The notes below the pieces were generated by a model. The model made no database searches. It saw nothing but the letters and a program-made list of their open reading frames with translations, and was not told where the DNA came from. A DNA stretch of 8,327 nucleotides from the NCBI GenBank assembly GCA_946481425.1, contig CAMLNT010000092.1, positions 1 through 8,327 of the forward strand. The letters run 5' to 3'. Both the position numbers and the translations under genes were made by a program. Source of the stretch: an uncultured Brevundimonas sp. (GTDB lineage: Bacteria > Pseudomonadota > Alphaproteobacteria > Caulobacterales > Caulobacteraceae). Below, in pieces: positions 1-6,083 of this stretch (its first letter is position 1; each line of letters begins with the position of its first letter).

Positions 1-1
1 G

Positions 2-763
2 AGCCCGGCGGCGGATCACTTCCAGCGCTCGATGGAAGGCCTGCTCGAGATCATGATGAAGCTGATCGGGTTGGTTATTTCGGTTGCGCCGATCGCCATC
101 GCCTGCCTGATGTTCAACCTCGCGGCCCTGTTCGGCTGGGACCTTCTGGTGCGCCTGGGGGCCTTCGCCGGCGTGGTCGTCCTGGCGCTCGCGACCCACT
201 TCTTCGTCGTCTATTCGCTGGCGGTCTGGGGCCTGGGAGGCCGCAATCCCCTGAGCTTCTTCAAGGCGGTGCAGCCGGCGGTGCTGGTGGCCTTCTCGAC
301 GGCGTCGTCCAATGCGACCCTGCCGACGGCGCTGGATGTGGCGCAGAACCGGCTGAAGCTGCCGCGCAAGATCTCGCGCTTCGTTTTGACCGTGGGCGCC
401 ACGGCCAACCAGAATGGCACGGCCCTGTTCGAGGGCGTGACCGTCCTGTTCCTGGCGCAGTTCTTCGGCGTGGAACTGAGCCTGGGCCAACAGGTCATCG
501 TGATGTTGGTGTGCATCCTCGGCGGTGTGGGCACGGCTGGCGTTCCGGCCGGATCGTTGCCGGTCATCGCCATGATCCTGGTCATGGTCGGGGTGCCGGC
601 CGAGGGCATCGGCCTGATCCTCGGCGTCGACCGCTTCCTCGACATGTGCCGGACCACGCTGAACGTCACCGGCGACCTCGTGGCGGCCACGGTCGTGTCG
701 CGCGGCGAGACGGATCCCGACGAGCCCCTGCCGGCGTCGATCACGGACCAGCCGGGAGCCTAG
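2..763 (+). CDS. Dicarboxylate/amino acid:cation symporter (DAACS family), C-terminal part
   Basis: The 5' end is missing: the frame is open back to base 2, so the ATG at 32 is an internal Met and not the start. About 253 residues of a roughly 400-450-residue inner-membrane transporter are visible. Numbered from that Met, the family landmarks occur in order: the serine-rich hairpin 1 tip SSNATLP (92-98), the TM7 motif GATANQNGTALFEG (122-135), the hairpin 2 tip GTAGVPAGS (167-175), and TM8 with DMCRTTLNVTGD (204-215). By alignment to the archaeal homologue GltPh, D204 and R207 match D394 and R397, which bind the amino group and side-chain carboxylate of aspartate. Glutamate or aspartate is therefore a more likely substrate than a plain C4-dicarboxylate. 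The TM7 motif reads NQNGT where GltPh has NMDGT, so one Na+-site aspartate is Asn. The hydrophilic tail after residue 223 is probably cytoplasmic. It converges on the hydrolase gene. Family assignment is firm; substrate and coupling ion are inferred. Confidence 0.93.
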   Translation, partial: SPAADHFQRSMEGLLEIMMKLIGLVISVAPIAIACLMFNLAALFGWDLLVRLGAFAGVVVLALATHFFVVYSLAVWGLGGRNPLSFFKAVQPAVLVAFSTASSNATLPTALDVAQNRLKLPRKISRFVLTVGATANQNGTALFEGVTVLFLAQFFGVELSLGQQVIVMLVCILGGVGTAGVPAGSLPVIAMILVMVGVPAEGIGLILGVDRFLDMCRTTLNVTGDLVAATVVSRGETDPDEPLPASITDQPGA

Positions 764-775
764 GGATCACTTTCC

Positions 776-804
776 ACCGTGTACGAAAATACCTCGTACA
801 CGGT
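776..804. repeat. Perfect 11-bp inverted repeat, operator-like or terminator stem
   Basis: The arms ACCGTGTACGA (776-786) and TCGTACACGGT (794-804) are exact reverse complements separated by 7 nt (AAATACC). The left arm begins 12 nt after the symporter stop codon. No T-run follows on either strand, so it is not a canonical intrinsic terminator. The half-sites with a central TGTACGA/TCGTACA look like a dimeric-repressor operator of the TetR type, but no promoter or regulator gene is visible beside it. A stem that ends or stabilises the symporter mRNA is the simpler alternative. The symmetry is certain; the function is not. Confidence 0.6.
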
Positions 805-1043
805 CGGGGCGGACGGGCGATTGTGACGCCTGCTCGGCGAGCTGCGCGCGGCTAAGGCGCGGCGCGCGGATTGCTGGAATGTCAAAGACCGCAAGGCCGG
901 AGGGAAGTTCAGTCCGGCTGTCCAAAGATCATAGTCGAGACCGAAGGCGCGGGGACGAATGGCCGTCCAACCAGCTGTTTTCCGGGTCGAGAGTAGCGAG
1001 AATCCACTGTCGAAGTTGTGGACTATTGGTGGTGGATCCACCC
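805..1043. other. Gene-free interval between convergent genes
   Basis: No convincing gene is present. A 93-codon minus-strand frame (760-1041) spans it, but it would run across the 776-804 inverted repeat, shows no recognisable domain and lacks a good ribosome binding site. From about 870 to 1040 the base composition is visibly less GC-rich than the flanking genes. The 12-bp palindrome GGTGGATCCACC lies at 1031-1042. Nothing here matches an RNA gene I recognise. Confidence 0.5.
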
Positions 1044-1064
1044 CTCGGCTAACCTTTAGCCGAG
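1044..1064 (-). terminator. Stem-loop over the hydrolase stop codon, possible terminator
   Basis: CTCGGCTAA (1044-1052) and TTAGCCGAG (1056-1064) form a perfect 9-bp stem with a 3-nt loop. The TAA stop of the minus-strand hydrolase (1058-1056) lies inside the stem. No U-tract follows on the minus strand, so Rho-independent termination would be weak. It may instead protect the 3' end of the mRNA. Confidence 0.4.
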
Positions 1065-1901
1065 CTCGCCTGAAGCGATGAAGGCGGCGGCGATGCGGCC
1101 CATACGGTCCCCGTGGCGGCCGAAGCTCTGGGCCATGGAGACGTGGGTGGCCTGTCGGTCCTCGACGAGGCGATAGGGCCTGCCGGCGGCGTCGAGCGCG
1201 CGCGCGAAGGCGCGGTTCTGGGCCGTCGCATAGGGGCGGCTGGCGGCGTAGAGCATGAGCATGGGGGCTGACGGCGTCTCGGCCCGGATCAGATCGGCTG
1301 GCGTGAAGGCCTCCATCCGTCCCTCGAACAGGACATCGAAGAAGTCGGCTGTGCGGGAGTGGGCCTCGAGGAAGGCGCGCTGTTCGGCCGCGTCATAGCA
1401 GGCGCCATCCATCAGGATGACGCCGGCGAGGTCTGCGGGCGAAAGGCCGTGCGCGCCGAGCCAGGAGGGGTCACAGTTGATCAGGGCCGCCAGATGCCCT
1501 CCAGCGGAATGGCCCATCAGAAAGATTCGGTTCGGGTCGCCGCCGCGGGCGGTGGCATTGGCCCGGAGCCAGGCGAACGCGGAGGCCGCGTCCTGGGCCA
1601 TGTGGCGGGCTCCGGCGCCGGGGATGGGTCGGTAGTCGCAGCAGGCGAAGAGCAGGCCGTTGCGGCGGGCGAAGACGGGAAGGTCCCAGACATCTGAACG
1701 CGCATGCGTACGCCAGCCGCCGCCAGGCAGCCACATCAGAACCGGAGCAGGGCGGGCCTCGCCGAACGGGCCATAGAGGTCGAGCTGCTGCCGGGGATGA
1801 TCGCCGTAGGCGATCGTCTCAACCGGTTCCTGGGCATGCGCGGGCGAGGCCAGGGCGGACAGCCCTGTGGCGACGACGCCGCGTCTCGTCAGCTTGCCCA
1901 T
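1056..1901 (-). CDS. Exported alpha/beta hydrolase (esterase/lipase-like)
   Basis: This 281-residue protein probably hydrolyses an ester or related bond outside the cytoplasm. The N-terminus MGKLTRRGVV, a hydrophobic stretch and AHA before Q24 form a signal peptide with a twin-arginine (Tat-like) look. The mature part has the alpha/beta-hydrolase order: an oxyanion-type loop LPGGGW (58-63), the nucleophile elbow GHSAGG with S132, and a candidate catalytic His253 in ATHVSM. Architecture resembles the HGGG-type esterases and BD-FAE-like hydrolases. Two features are odd. The usual His of HGGGW is Pro here, and the strand that normally carries the catalytic acid reads LYAASRPYATAQ with no Asp or Glu. 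The ATG is preceded by GGAG with 8-nt spacing. It is divergent from the MATE transporter across 56 bp and convergent on the symporter. Substrate unknown. Confidence 0.88.
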   Translation of the reverse strand: MGKLTRRGVVATGLSALASPAHAQEPVETIAYGDHPRQQLDLYGPFGEARPAPVLMWLPGGGWRTHARSDVWDLPVFARRNGLLFACCDYRPIPGAGARHMAQDAASAFAWLRANATARGGDPNRIFLMGHSAGGHLAALINCDPSWLGAHGLSPADLAGVILMDGACYDAAEQRAFLEAHSRTADFFDVLFEGRMEAFTPADLIRAETPSAPMLMLYAASRPYATAQNRAFARALDAAGRPYRLVEDRQATHVSMAQSFGRHGDRMGRIAAAFIASGELG

Positions 1902-1957
1902 CCCTGCCGCTCCGGGGCCTTGCTTTCCTTTGGCGATACCGCCAGCTTCCGCGCCCC
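1902..1957. promoter_or_regulatory. Divergent promoter region, hydrolase / MATE transporter
   Basis: These 56 bp must hold the start signals of two divergent genes unless transcription begins inside either gene. On the minus side GGAG (1913-1910) lies 8 nt before the hydrolase ATG. On the plus side there is no purine-rich Shine-Dalgarno before the MATE ATG: the preceding bases are pyrimidine- and C-rich. I could not place a convincing -35/-10 pair. The call rests on gene arrangement alone. Confidence 0.4.
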
Positions 1958-3343
1958 ATGGCGAACGCTAGTTTTCAATTGCGCCCGACCGATGGCCTGG
2001 GCGAGCTGATCAAGCTCGCCTGGCCGGTCGTGCTCGCGCGCCTGGGCATCATGACCATGGGCTTGACCGACGCCATCGTCGTCGGTCGCTATTCGTCGGA
2101 GGAGCTGGCCTTCCACGCGCTGGGCTGGGCGCCGACGTCGGTGCTGCTGACGACGGCAGTCGGGCTCCTGATGGGCGTGCAGGTGATGACCGCGCGGCTG
2201 GTCGGGGCAGGGCGACAGCACGAGGTGGGCGCAGTGCTCCGTCGGGGGATGGTCTACGGCCTCCAGATCGGGATCGTGTCAACGTTGCTGCTGAGCCTGG
2301 CGGGACCGTGGGCCCTTCATCAGATCGGCATAGAGGCGCCGCTGGCCGACGGCGCGGGCCTTGCGCTGATCGTCTTCTCCCTCTCGCTGCCGTTCTATCT
2401 CGTATCCGTGGCGGCGCAGTTCTTCCTTGAAGGCCTCGGCAAGCCGACGCCGGGCATGAACGCCATGTGGGTCGCCAATGGCGTCAATATCGCGCTGAAC
2501 CTGTGGCTGGTGCCGGGGATGTCGGGCTTGCCGGTGGATGGCGCGGTCGCGTCGGCCTGGGCGACCTTTTTCGCCCGGGCGAGCCTGGCGGTGTTCCTGA
2601 TCATCTACATCTGGCGGATGCCGCAGGCGCGCGAGCTGGGCGTGTTCCATCCGGTCAAGGGGCGGAGCGAGGACGCGATCGAGCAGCGCAAGGTCGGCTA
2701 TGGAGCCGGTGTTTCGTATTTCATCGAGGTGTCGGCCTTCGCGGCGATGACACTGGTCGCGGGTCTGCTGGGGTCGCTGGGCGTCGCGGCCTGGACTGTG
2801 GTTCTGAACGTGTCGGCGGTGATCTTCATGCTGCCGCTGGGACTGGCGGCGGCCACCGGGGTGCTGGTGTCGCGAGCCTATGGCGCCGGCGACCGGGCGG
2901 GCGTCGGGCGGGCCGGATTTAACGGTCTCTGGGTCGTGGGCGTCATCGCATTCGTCATCTGCCTGATCGTCTGGCCGACGGCGGGATGGATCAGTTCGGC
3001 CTATACGCGCGAGCCGGCGGTGCTGGCGGTGGCGACGGCGGCGCTGGTGCTGGCCTGCCTGTTCTTCGTCGCGGACGCCCTGCAGGTCGTGGCGGCCCAG
3101 GCGCTGAGGTCGGCCGCCGACGTCTGGGTCCCGACCCTGATGCACATCTTCAGCTACGGCGTCGTGATGCTGCCGCTGGGCTATCTGATGGGCGTGGCCT
3201 GGGGTGGAGGCGTCAACGGGATCGTCTGGGCGTGCATCATCGCGAGCCTCGTATCGGCCGTGCTGCTGTGTATCCGGTTCCGGGTGGTGGCCCGGCGTCA
3301 GCTTCAGACGCCCAGGATCCAGCCCTCTTCAGCCTCGACCTGA
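1958..3343 (+). CDS. MATE family efflux transporter, NorM-like
   Basis: This 461-residue inner-membrane antiporter probably exports drugs or other cationic or toxic compounds in exchange for Na+ or H+. Length and about twelve hydrophobic segments fit the MATE family, with two homologous halves (about 15-220 and 240-450). N-half signatures include TDAIVVGR (37-44), GLLMGVQVMTARLVGAGR (69-86) and FFLEGLGKP (155-163). C-half signatures include the repeat-equivalent VLVSRAYGAGDR (302-313). The three acidic residues known from Vibrio NorM (D36, E255, D371) appear conserved as D38 in TM1, E257 in FIEVSAF and D373 in FFVADALQ. This favours a NorM-type, cation-coupled pump, though the coupling ion cannot be read from sequence. 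The ATG has no visible Shine-Dalgarno, so translation may be leaderless or weak. Its last 40 bp overlap the end of the opposite-strand RNase H-like gene. Confidence 0.93.
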   Translation: MANASFQLRPTDGLGELIKLAWPVVLARLGIMTMGLTDAIVVGRYSSEELAFHALGWAPTSVLLTTAVGLLMGVQVMTARLVGAGRQHEVGAVLRRGMVYGLQIGIVSTLLLSLAGPWALHQIGIEAPLADGAGLALIVFSLSLPFYLVSVAAQFFLEGLGKPTPGMNAMWVANGVNIALNLWLVPGMSGLPVDGAVASAWATFFARASLAVFLIIYIWRMPQARELGVFHPVKGRSEDAIEQRKVGYGAGVSYFIEVSAFAAMTLVAGLLGSLGVAAWTVVLNVSAVIFMLPLGLAAATGVLVSRAYGAGDRAGVGRAGFNGLWVVGVIAFVICLIVWPTAGWISSAYTREPAVLAVATAALVLACLFFVADALQVVAAQALRSAADVWVPTLMHIFSYGVVMLPLGYLMGVAWGGGVNGIVWACIIASLVSAVLLCIRFRVVARRQLQTPRIQPSSAST

Positions 3344-4206
3344 GCGATCAGCTCGGGCGAAGCATCCTTGGGCGCGCCGAACAGGGCGCCGAGATCGCCC
3401 TTTTCGTCGAGACGGAGGAGGTGCTGGGCCAAGGTGCGGACCTGTGTCGCATCCTTGACCTCTCCGGGCTCGGGCTTGAGCGGCATCAGCGAGGGCCACA
3501 CCTCGCCGACCACGACCGACAGGGGCTCGACATCGGCGGCGGTAAGGGTCTTCCAGCCCGTACCAAAGGGCCAGACGGCAACGGCCGGACCCCAATCCTC
3601 GACCATGCGGGCCAGCATGGAGACGCCCAGCATGGTCTGACCGCCAACGACGCCGGCGCCGTGCATCTGCCAGACGCTCTTGGGACGCTGCTTGCCCTTG
3701 CAGGCGGCTTCCTCGGTAGCGCGGAATTCCTTCGTGCCGGCGTAGACATCGTCGGGCCGGGTGGCCGACAGCCAGGTCTGCACCTGTTTCGCGGGTGCGC
3801 CCCAGAACGGGCGCGGACCGTCGGTCATCAACCGGTTCATCTTGTTGGCGACGGCGAAGCGGTTGTTGGTGTTGTCGGCCTTGTCCTTCACTTCCGAGGC
3901 GAGGAACTTCCACATGGCCGACCACGGCTGGCCGGACAGCTTCAGGCGCGCGGCCGTGCCCGCCGGGTAGGCGAGGGCGAAGTCGAAACCGATGAAGACG
4001 CGCTCGCCGCGGCGCTGAGCCTCGGAGACCAGCTTGCGCAGCAGAGCCTCGCCCTCGGCGCGGGTCGCGGGGTTGTGACTCTCATAGGCCGGGCGGAAGC
4101 GGGCGTCGCGCTTGGCCACGCCGATCCAGACGGACTGCTCGCCCGTCTTCTTCGCCTCGGCGGCGGACCAGTCCACGATGATGTAGGCGTCGAACAGACG
4201 GGCCAC
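3304..4206 (-). CDS. Conserved uncharacterised protein, probable RNase H-like fold
   Basis: This 300-residue soluble protein begins with GTG at 4206. A GGAG Shine-Dalgarno sits 6 nt upstream. I recognise the family but know of no established function; homologues often carry uninformative labels borrowed from molybdopterin or cobalamin biosynthesis, which the sequence does not support. The pattern of acidic residues suggests an RNase H-like (DUF429-like) core: D12 at the end of the first strand (YIIVDWSAA, 8-16), D75 in VFIGFDFALAYP (70-81), E235 in GEVWPSL (234-240) and D252 in KDATQVRTLA (251-260). Other marks are TNNRFAVANKMNR (113-125), GPRPFWG (130-136), VWQMHGAGVVGGQ (178-190) and the C-terminal EEGWILGV. 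It is the last gene of the xthA operon, starting 39 nt after the PH-like gene. If the fold is right, metal-dependent nuclease activity is plausible but unproven. Confidence 0.85.
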   Translation of the reverse strand: MARLFDAYIIVDWSAAEAKKTGEQSVWIGVAKRDARFRPAYESHNPATRAEGEALLRKLVSEAQRRGERVFIGFDFALAYPAGTAARLKLSGQPWSAMWKFLASEVKDKADNTNNRFAVANKMNRLMTDGPRPFWGAPAKQVQTWLSATRPDDVYAGTKEFRATEEAACKGKQRPKSVWQMHGAGVVGGQTMLGVSMLARMVEDWGPAVAVWPFGTGWKTLTAADVEPLSVVVGEVWPSLMPLKPEPGEVKDATQVRTLAQHLLRLDEKGDLGALFGAPKDASPELIAQVEAEEGWILGV

Positions 4207-4212
4207 GTCAGG

Positions 4213-4216
4213 CTCC
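4213..4216 (-). promoter_or_regulatory. Shine-Dalgarno GGAG deciding the GTG start at 4206
   Basis: On the minus strand GGAG lies 6 nt before the GTG start of the RNase H-like gene. It supports this start in the absence of an ATG, and shows the gene can be translated independently of the upstream cistron. Confidence 0.6.
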
Positions 4217-4245
4217 AGCGAGGCGGAAAGAGAGACGGCGGGGTT

Positions 4246-4836
4246 CTAGCCGTCCTCTTCGTCCTCGTCACCCCGCGCGGGGCTGCCTTCGGGCTCCAGT
4301 TTCAGTTCCGGCTGTGGACGGGGCCGGGGGCGACGTAAAACCGCCTCGACGTGAGATAACCAGCGGCGGCCCAGCCGCACGGCCTCGGCGGCGTCGCCCA
4401 GCAGGGAGCCGGGCCCGAACAGCTCCAGCTCGAACTCCGGGAAGCGATGGTCCGAGAAGATGAGCCGCAGCGCGACCCGCTCGGCGTCGACGGCAAAATC
4501 GTCCAGCAGCCGGCGGGGCTCGTCGCGGCGGGCTCGGGCGAGGACCTTGCCGTCAACGATCAGCTCGGCGCCCTCAATCTCGTGGAAGCCGTAGACCAGT
4601 CCGGCGCCGCCGGTGCGCCAAAGGACCGCGAGCGACTCGGTCTCGAAATCCAGCCCGGCGGCGCGGCCTTCGGACACGTCCAGCGCCTCGCATTCCGGAA
4701 CGCCACCCAGCACGCGCCGGAGCGCACGGCGAAGGCGCCGAGCGGGCTCGAACCACCAGGAGGCGAAGATGGCCGCCGTCGTGACGGCCACGCCGGCCAG
4801 GATGACGATCAGGATGGTGCGGAGCACCTCGCTCAT
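4246..4836 (-). CDS. Membrane-anchored protein with a probable PH-like domain
   Basis: This 196-residue protein starts with MSEVLRTIL at 4836. The frame stays open 113 codons further upstream, but that extension is an arginine-rich shadow of xthA, so the internal ATG is the start. Residues 7-29 form one transmembrane helix. A basic stretch (about 33-42) follows, consistent with a cytoplasmic domain. The segment from about 60 to 142 has the strand pattern of bacterial PH-like domains: GLDFETESLAVLW, then FHEIEGAELIVDGKVLARA, then VALRLIFSDHRFPEFELELF. The tail is Pro/Arg-rich and then acidic (DEDEEDG), probably disordered. Its ATG overlaps the xthA stop as ATGA, so translation is probably coupled to xthA; no separate Shine-Dalgarno is seen. 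The PH-like assignment is pattern-based. No enzymatic motif is visible and the function is unknown. Confidence 0.85.
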   Translation of the reverse strand: MSEVLRTILIVILAGVAVTTAAIFASWWFEPARRLRRALRRVLGGVPECEALDVSEGRAAGLDFETESLAVLWRTGGAGLVYGFHEIEGAELIVDGKVLARARRDEPRRLLDDFAVDAERVALRLIFSDHRFPEFELELFGPGSLLGDAAEAVRLGRRWLSHVEAVLRRPRPRPQPELKLEPEGSPARGDEDEEDG

Positions 4837-5612
4837 GGGCGTAGCGTCACCACGACAGGCACGTGATCGGAGGGTTTGTCCATGTCGCGGGCGTCGCGCC
4901 AGGTCTCGATGCCCTCGAAGGCGTCGGCGGCCTGTGGCGAGAGCAGGGCGAAGTCGATGCGGATGCCGTGGTCGCGCTGCCAGGCGCCGGCCTGATAGTC
5001 CCAGAAGGTGTAGGTCCCGTCCGGCTCGCCGCCGAGCTCGTGGGCGTCCGACAGGCCCAGGTTGATCATGGCGCGAAAAGCCTGGCGGCTTTCGGGCTGG
5101 AACAGGGCGTCGTTGACCCAGGCTGACGGGTTCTTGGCGTCTACCGGCTCGGGGATGACGTTGAAGTCGCCGCACAGGGCCAGGCGTTCCTCGAGCTTGA
5201 GGAGCCCGGCGGCATGGGCGCGCAGGCGGTCGAACCAGCGGAGCTTGTAGTCGAACTTTTCCGTGCCGAGCGGATTGCCGTTCGGCAGATAGATGGCGCC
5301 GACGCGCACCGGGGTTTCGGCCTCGACCACCGCTTCGATGTAGCGGGCCTGTTCGTCCGTATCCTCGCCGGGGAGGCCACGACGGATGTCGCTGAGCGGG
5401 TACTTCGAGAGGAGGGCCACGCCATTGTAGGACTTCTGGCCATGGACGGCGATATTATAGCCCCGGCTTTCAAAGGGTTCGGCGGGAAACTTCTCGTCGA
5501 CGCACTTGATTTCCTGGAAGCACATGACGTCGGGCTGGGCCTGGTCGACCCAGGCCAGCACCGTCTCAAGCCGGGCGTTGACCGAGTTGACGTTCCAGGT
5601 GGCGATCCGCAT
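4833..5612 (-). CDS. xthA: Exodeoxyribonuclease III (AP endonuclease)
   Basis: This 259-residue cytoplasmic enzyme of the EEP (exonuclease-endonuclease-phosphatase) superfamily cleaves DNA at abasic sites and trims damaged 3' ends in base excision repair. All the expected residues are present: N7 in TWNVNS, metal-binding E34 in CFQEIK, Y108 in IYLPNG, D149 and N151 in CGDFNV, D220 in IRIDFALLS, and the D249-H250 pair in PSDHVPV. Length is close to the usual value for the family (about 260-270). The frame extends 16 codons further upstream, but MRIATWNVNS is the standard family N-terminus. AAGGAG 6 nt before that ATG settles the start. It is the first gene of a three-gene minus-strand operon. 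Its TGA overlaps the next ATG by 4 nt. Confidence 0.97.
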   Translation of the reverse strand: MRIATWNVNSVNARLETVLAWVDQAQPDVMCFQEIKCVDEKFPAEPFESRGYNIAVHGQKSYNGVALLSKYPLSDIRRGLPGEDTDEQARYIEAVVEAETPVRVGAIYLPNGNPLGTEKFDYKLRWFDRLRAHAAGLLKLEERLALCGDFNVIPEPVDAKNPSAWVNDALFQPESRQAFRAMINLGLSDAHELGGEPDGTYTFWDYQAGAWQRDHGIRIDFALLSPQAADAFEGIETWRDARDMDKPSDHVPVVVTLRP

Positions 5613-5618
5613 GCGCGA

Positions 5619-5624
5619 CTCCTT
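5619..5624 (-). promoter_or_regulatory. xthA: Shine-Dalgarno AAGGAG of xthA
   Basis: On the minus strand AAGGAG stands 6 nt before the ATG at 5612. It is the strongest ribosome binding site in the window. It lies inside the longer open frame, which argues for the shorter xthA product. Confidence 0.8.
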
Positions 5625-5729
5625 GAGCGCGCAGCCTAGAGCGCGCGACGAAGAGGGCAAGCTCGCGCTTATTCAGACTGGACGAACGCCGAAATCCCGC
5701 TGACAACAGGCGCGGGGCAGGGGGCAGAA
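5625..5729. promoter_or_regulatory. Divergent upstream region, xthA operon / small membrane protein
   Basis: This roughly 105-bp gap lies between the xthA ribosome binding site and a plus-strand gene that starts at 5730, so it should carry promoters in both directions. I see no unambiguous -35/-10 pair or SOS-type operator. A G-run (5720-5724) lies 5 nt before the TTG start on the plus strand and may serve as its ribosome binding site. Confidence 0.4.
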
Positions 5730-6083
5730 TTGAACAGCGCTGATATCGAGGCCATCGCCAGATTTCGCCGGGGTGCGGACCCGCGCGCGCTCGTCCAGGC
5801 CATGGTGGCGGACGGGTTCGAGGAGGGCGCTGCAGAAGCGGCGATCGAACGGGTGCGCGCGCGCATCACGAAGGAGGATCGCTCGCGGGGCGTCATGATC
5901 CTGACCGTTGGCCTGATCCTGTTGAGTGTCGGAATCGGACTGACGGTCTGGACCTACATGTCTGCTGGCGAGACCTATGTCGTCGCCTGGGGGCCGGCGC
6001 TTTTTGGGCTCATCGCGACGCTCAAGGGCGCCAGCCAGATCGCTGACGCCGGCAAGATCAATCACGGGTCGCTTCCGCTGTGA
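5730..6083 (+). CDS. Small two-TM membrane protein, function unknown
   Basis: This 117-residue protein begins with TTG at 5730, preceded by a GGGGG run with 5-nt spacing. The next in-frame ATG (codon 25) would remove part of the N-terminal helix, so I prefer the TTG. Residues 1-50 are soluble, helical and charged (ADIEAIARFRRG, EEGAAEAAIERVRARI). Two transmembrane segments follow, at about 55-75 (GVMILTVGLILLSVGIGLTV) and 83-101 (YVVAWGPALFGLIATLKGA). The short loop between them and a 16-residue tail are the only other parts. I do not recognise a named domain. Its TGA overlaps the GTG start of the DUF418 gene by 4 nt (GTGA), so the two are almost certainly co-transcribed and translationally coupled. 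A membrane role alongside that protein is a guess from this arrangement. Confidence 0.8.
   Translation: MNSADIEAIARFRRGADPRALVQAMVADGFEEGAAEAAIERVRARITKEDRSRGVMILTVGLILLSVGIGLTVWTYMSAGETYVVAWGPALFGLIATLKGASQIADAGKINHGSLPL

Noticed and set aside
760..1041. 93-codon minus-strand frame in the gap after the symporter
   Set aside because: No good ribosome binding site, no recognisable domain, and it crosses a perfect inverted repeat. Kept as gene-free interval, though not strictly excluded.
1799..1815. 7-bp inverted repeat (GATCGCC / GGCGATC) inside the hydrolase gene
   Set aside because: It falls in ordinary codons near the start of the mature protein; short GC-rich inverted repeats are expected by chance.
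2279..3145. 288-codon minus-strand open frame antisense to the MATE gene
   Set aside because: Same shadow composition (Arg/His/Gln/Asp); the plus strand carries all the MATE landmarks.
2986..4338. 450-codon plus-strand open frame
   Set aside because: It runs out of frame through the end of the MATE gene and antisense to the RNase H-like gene, both of which have coherent protein sequences. Its translation is Gly/Arg-rich with no family signature, typical of GC-rich shadow frames.
4837..5175. 113-codon N-terminal extension of the PH-like protein
   Set aside because: It lies within xthA in another frame and is strongly arginine-rich. The ATG at 4836 overlapping the xthA stop is the natural start and is followed directly by a TM helix.
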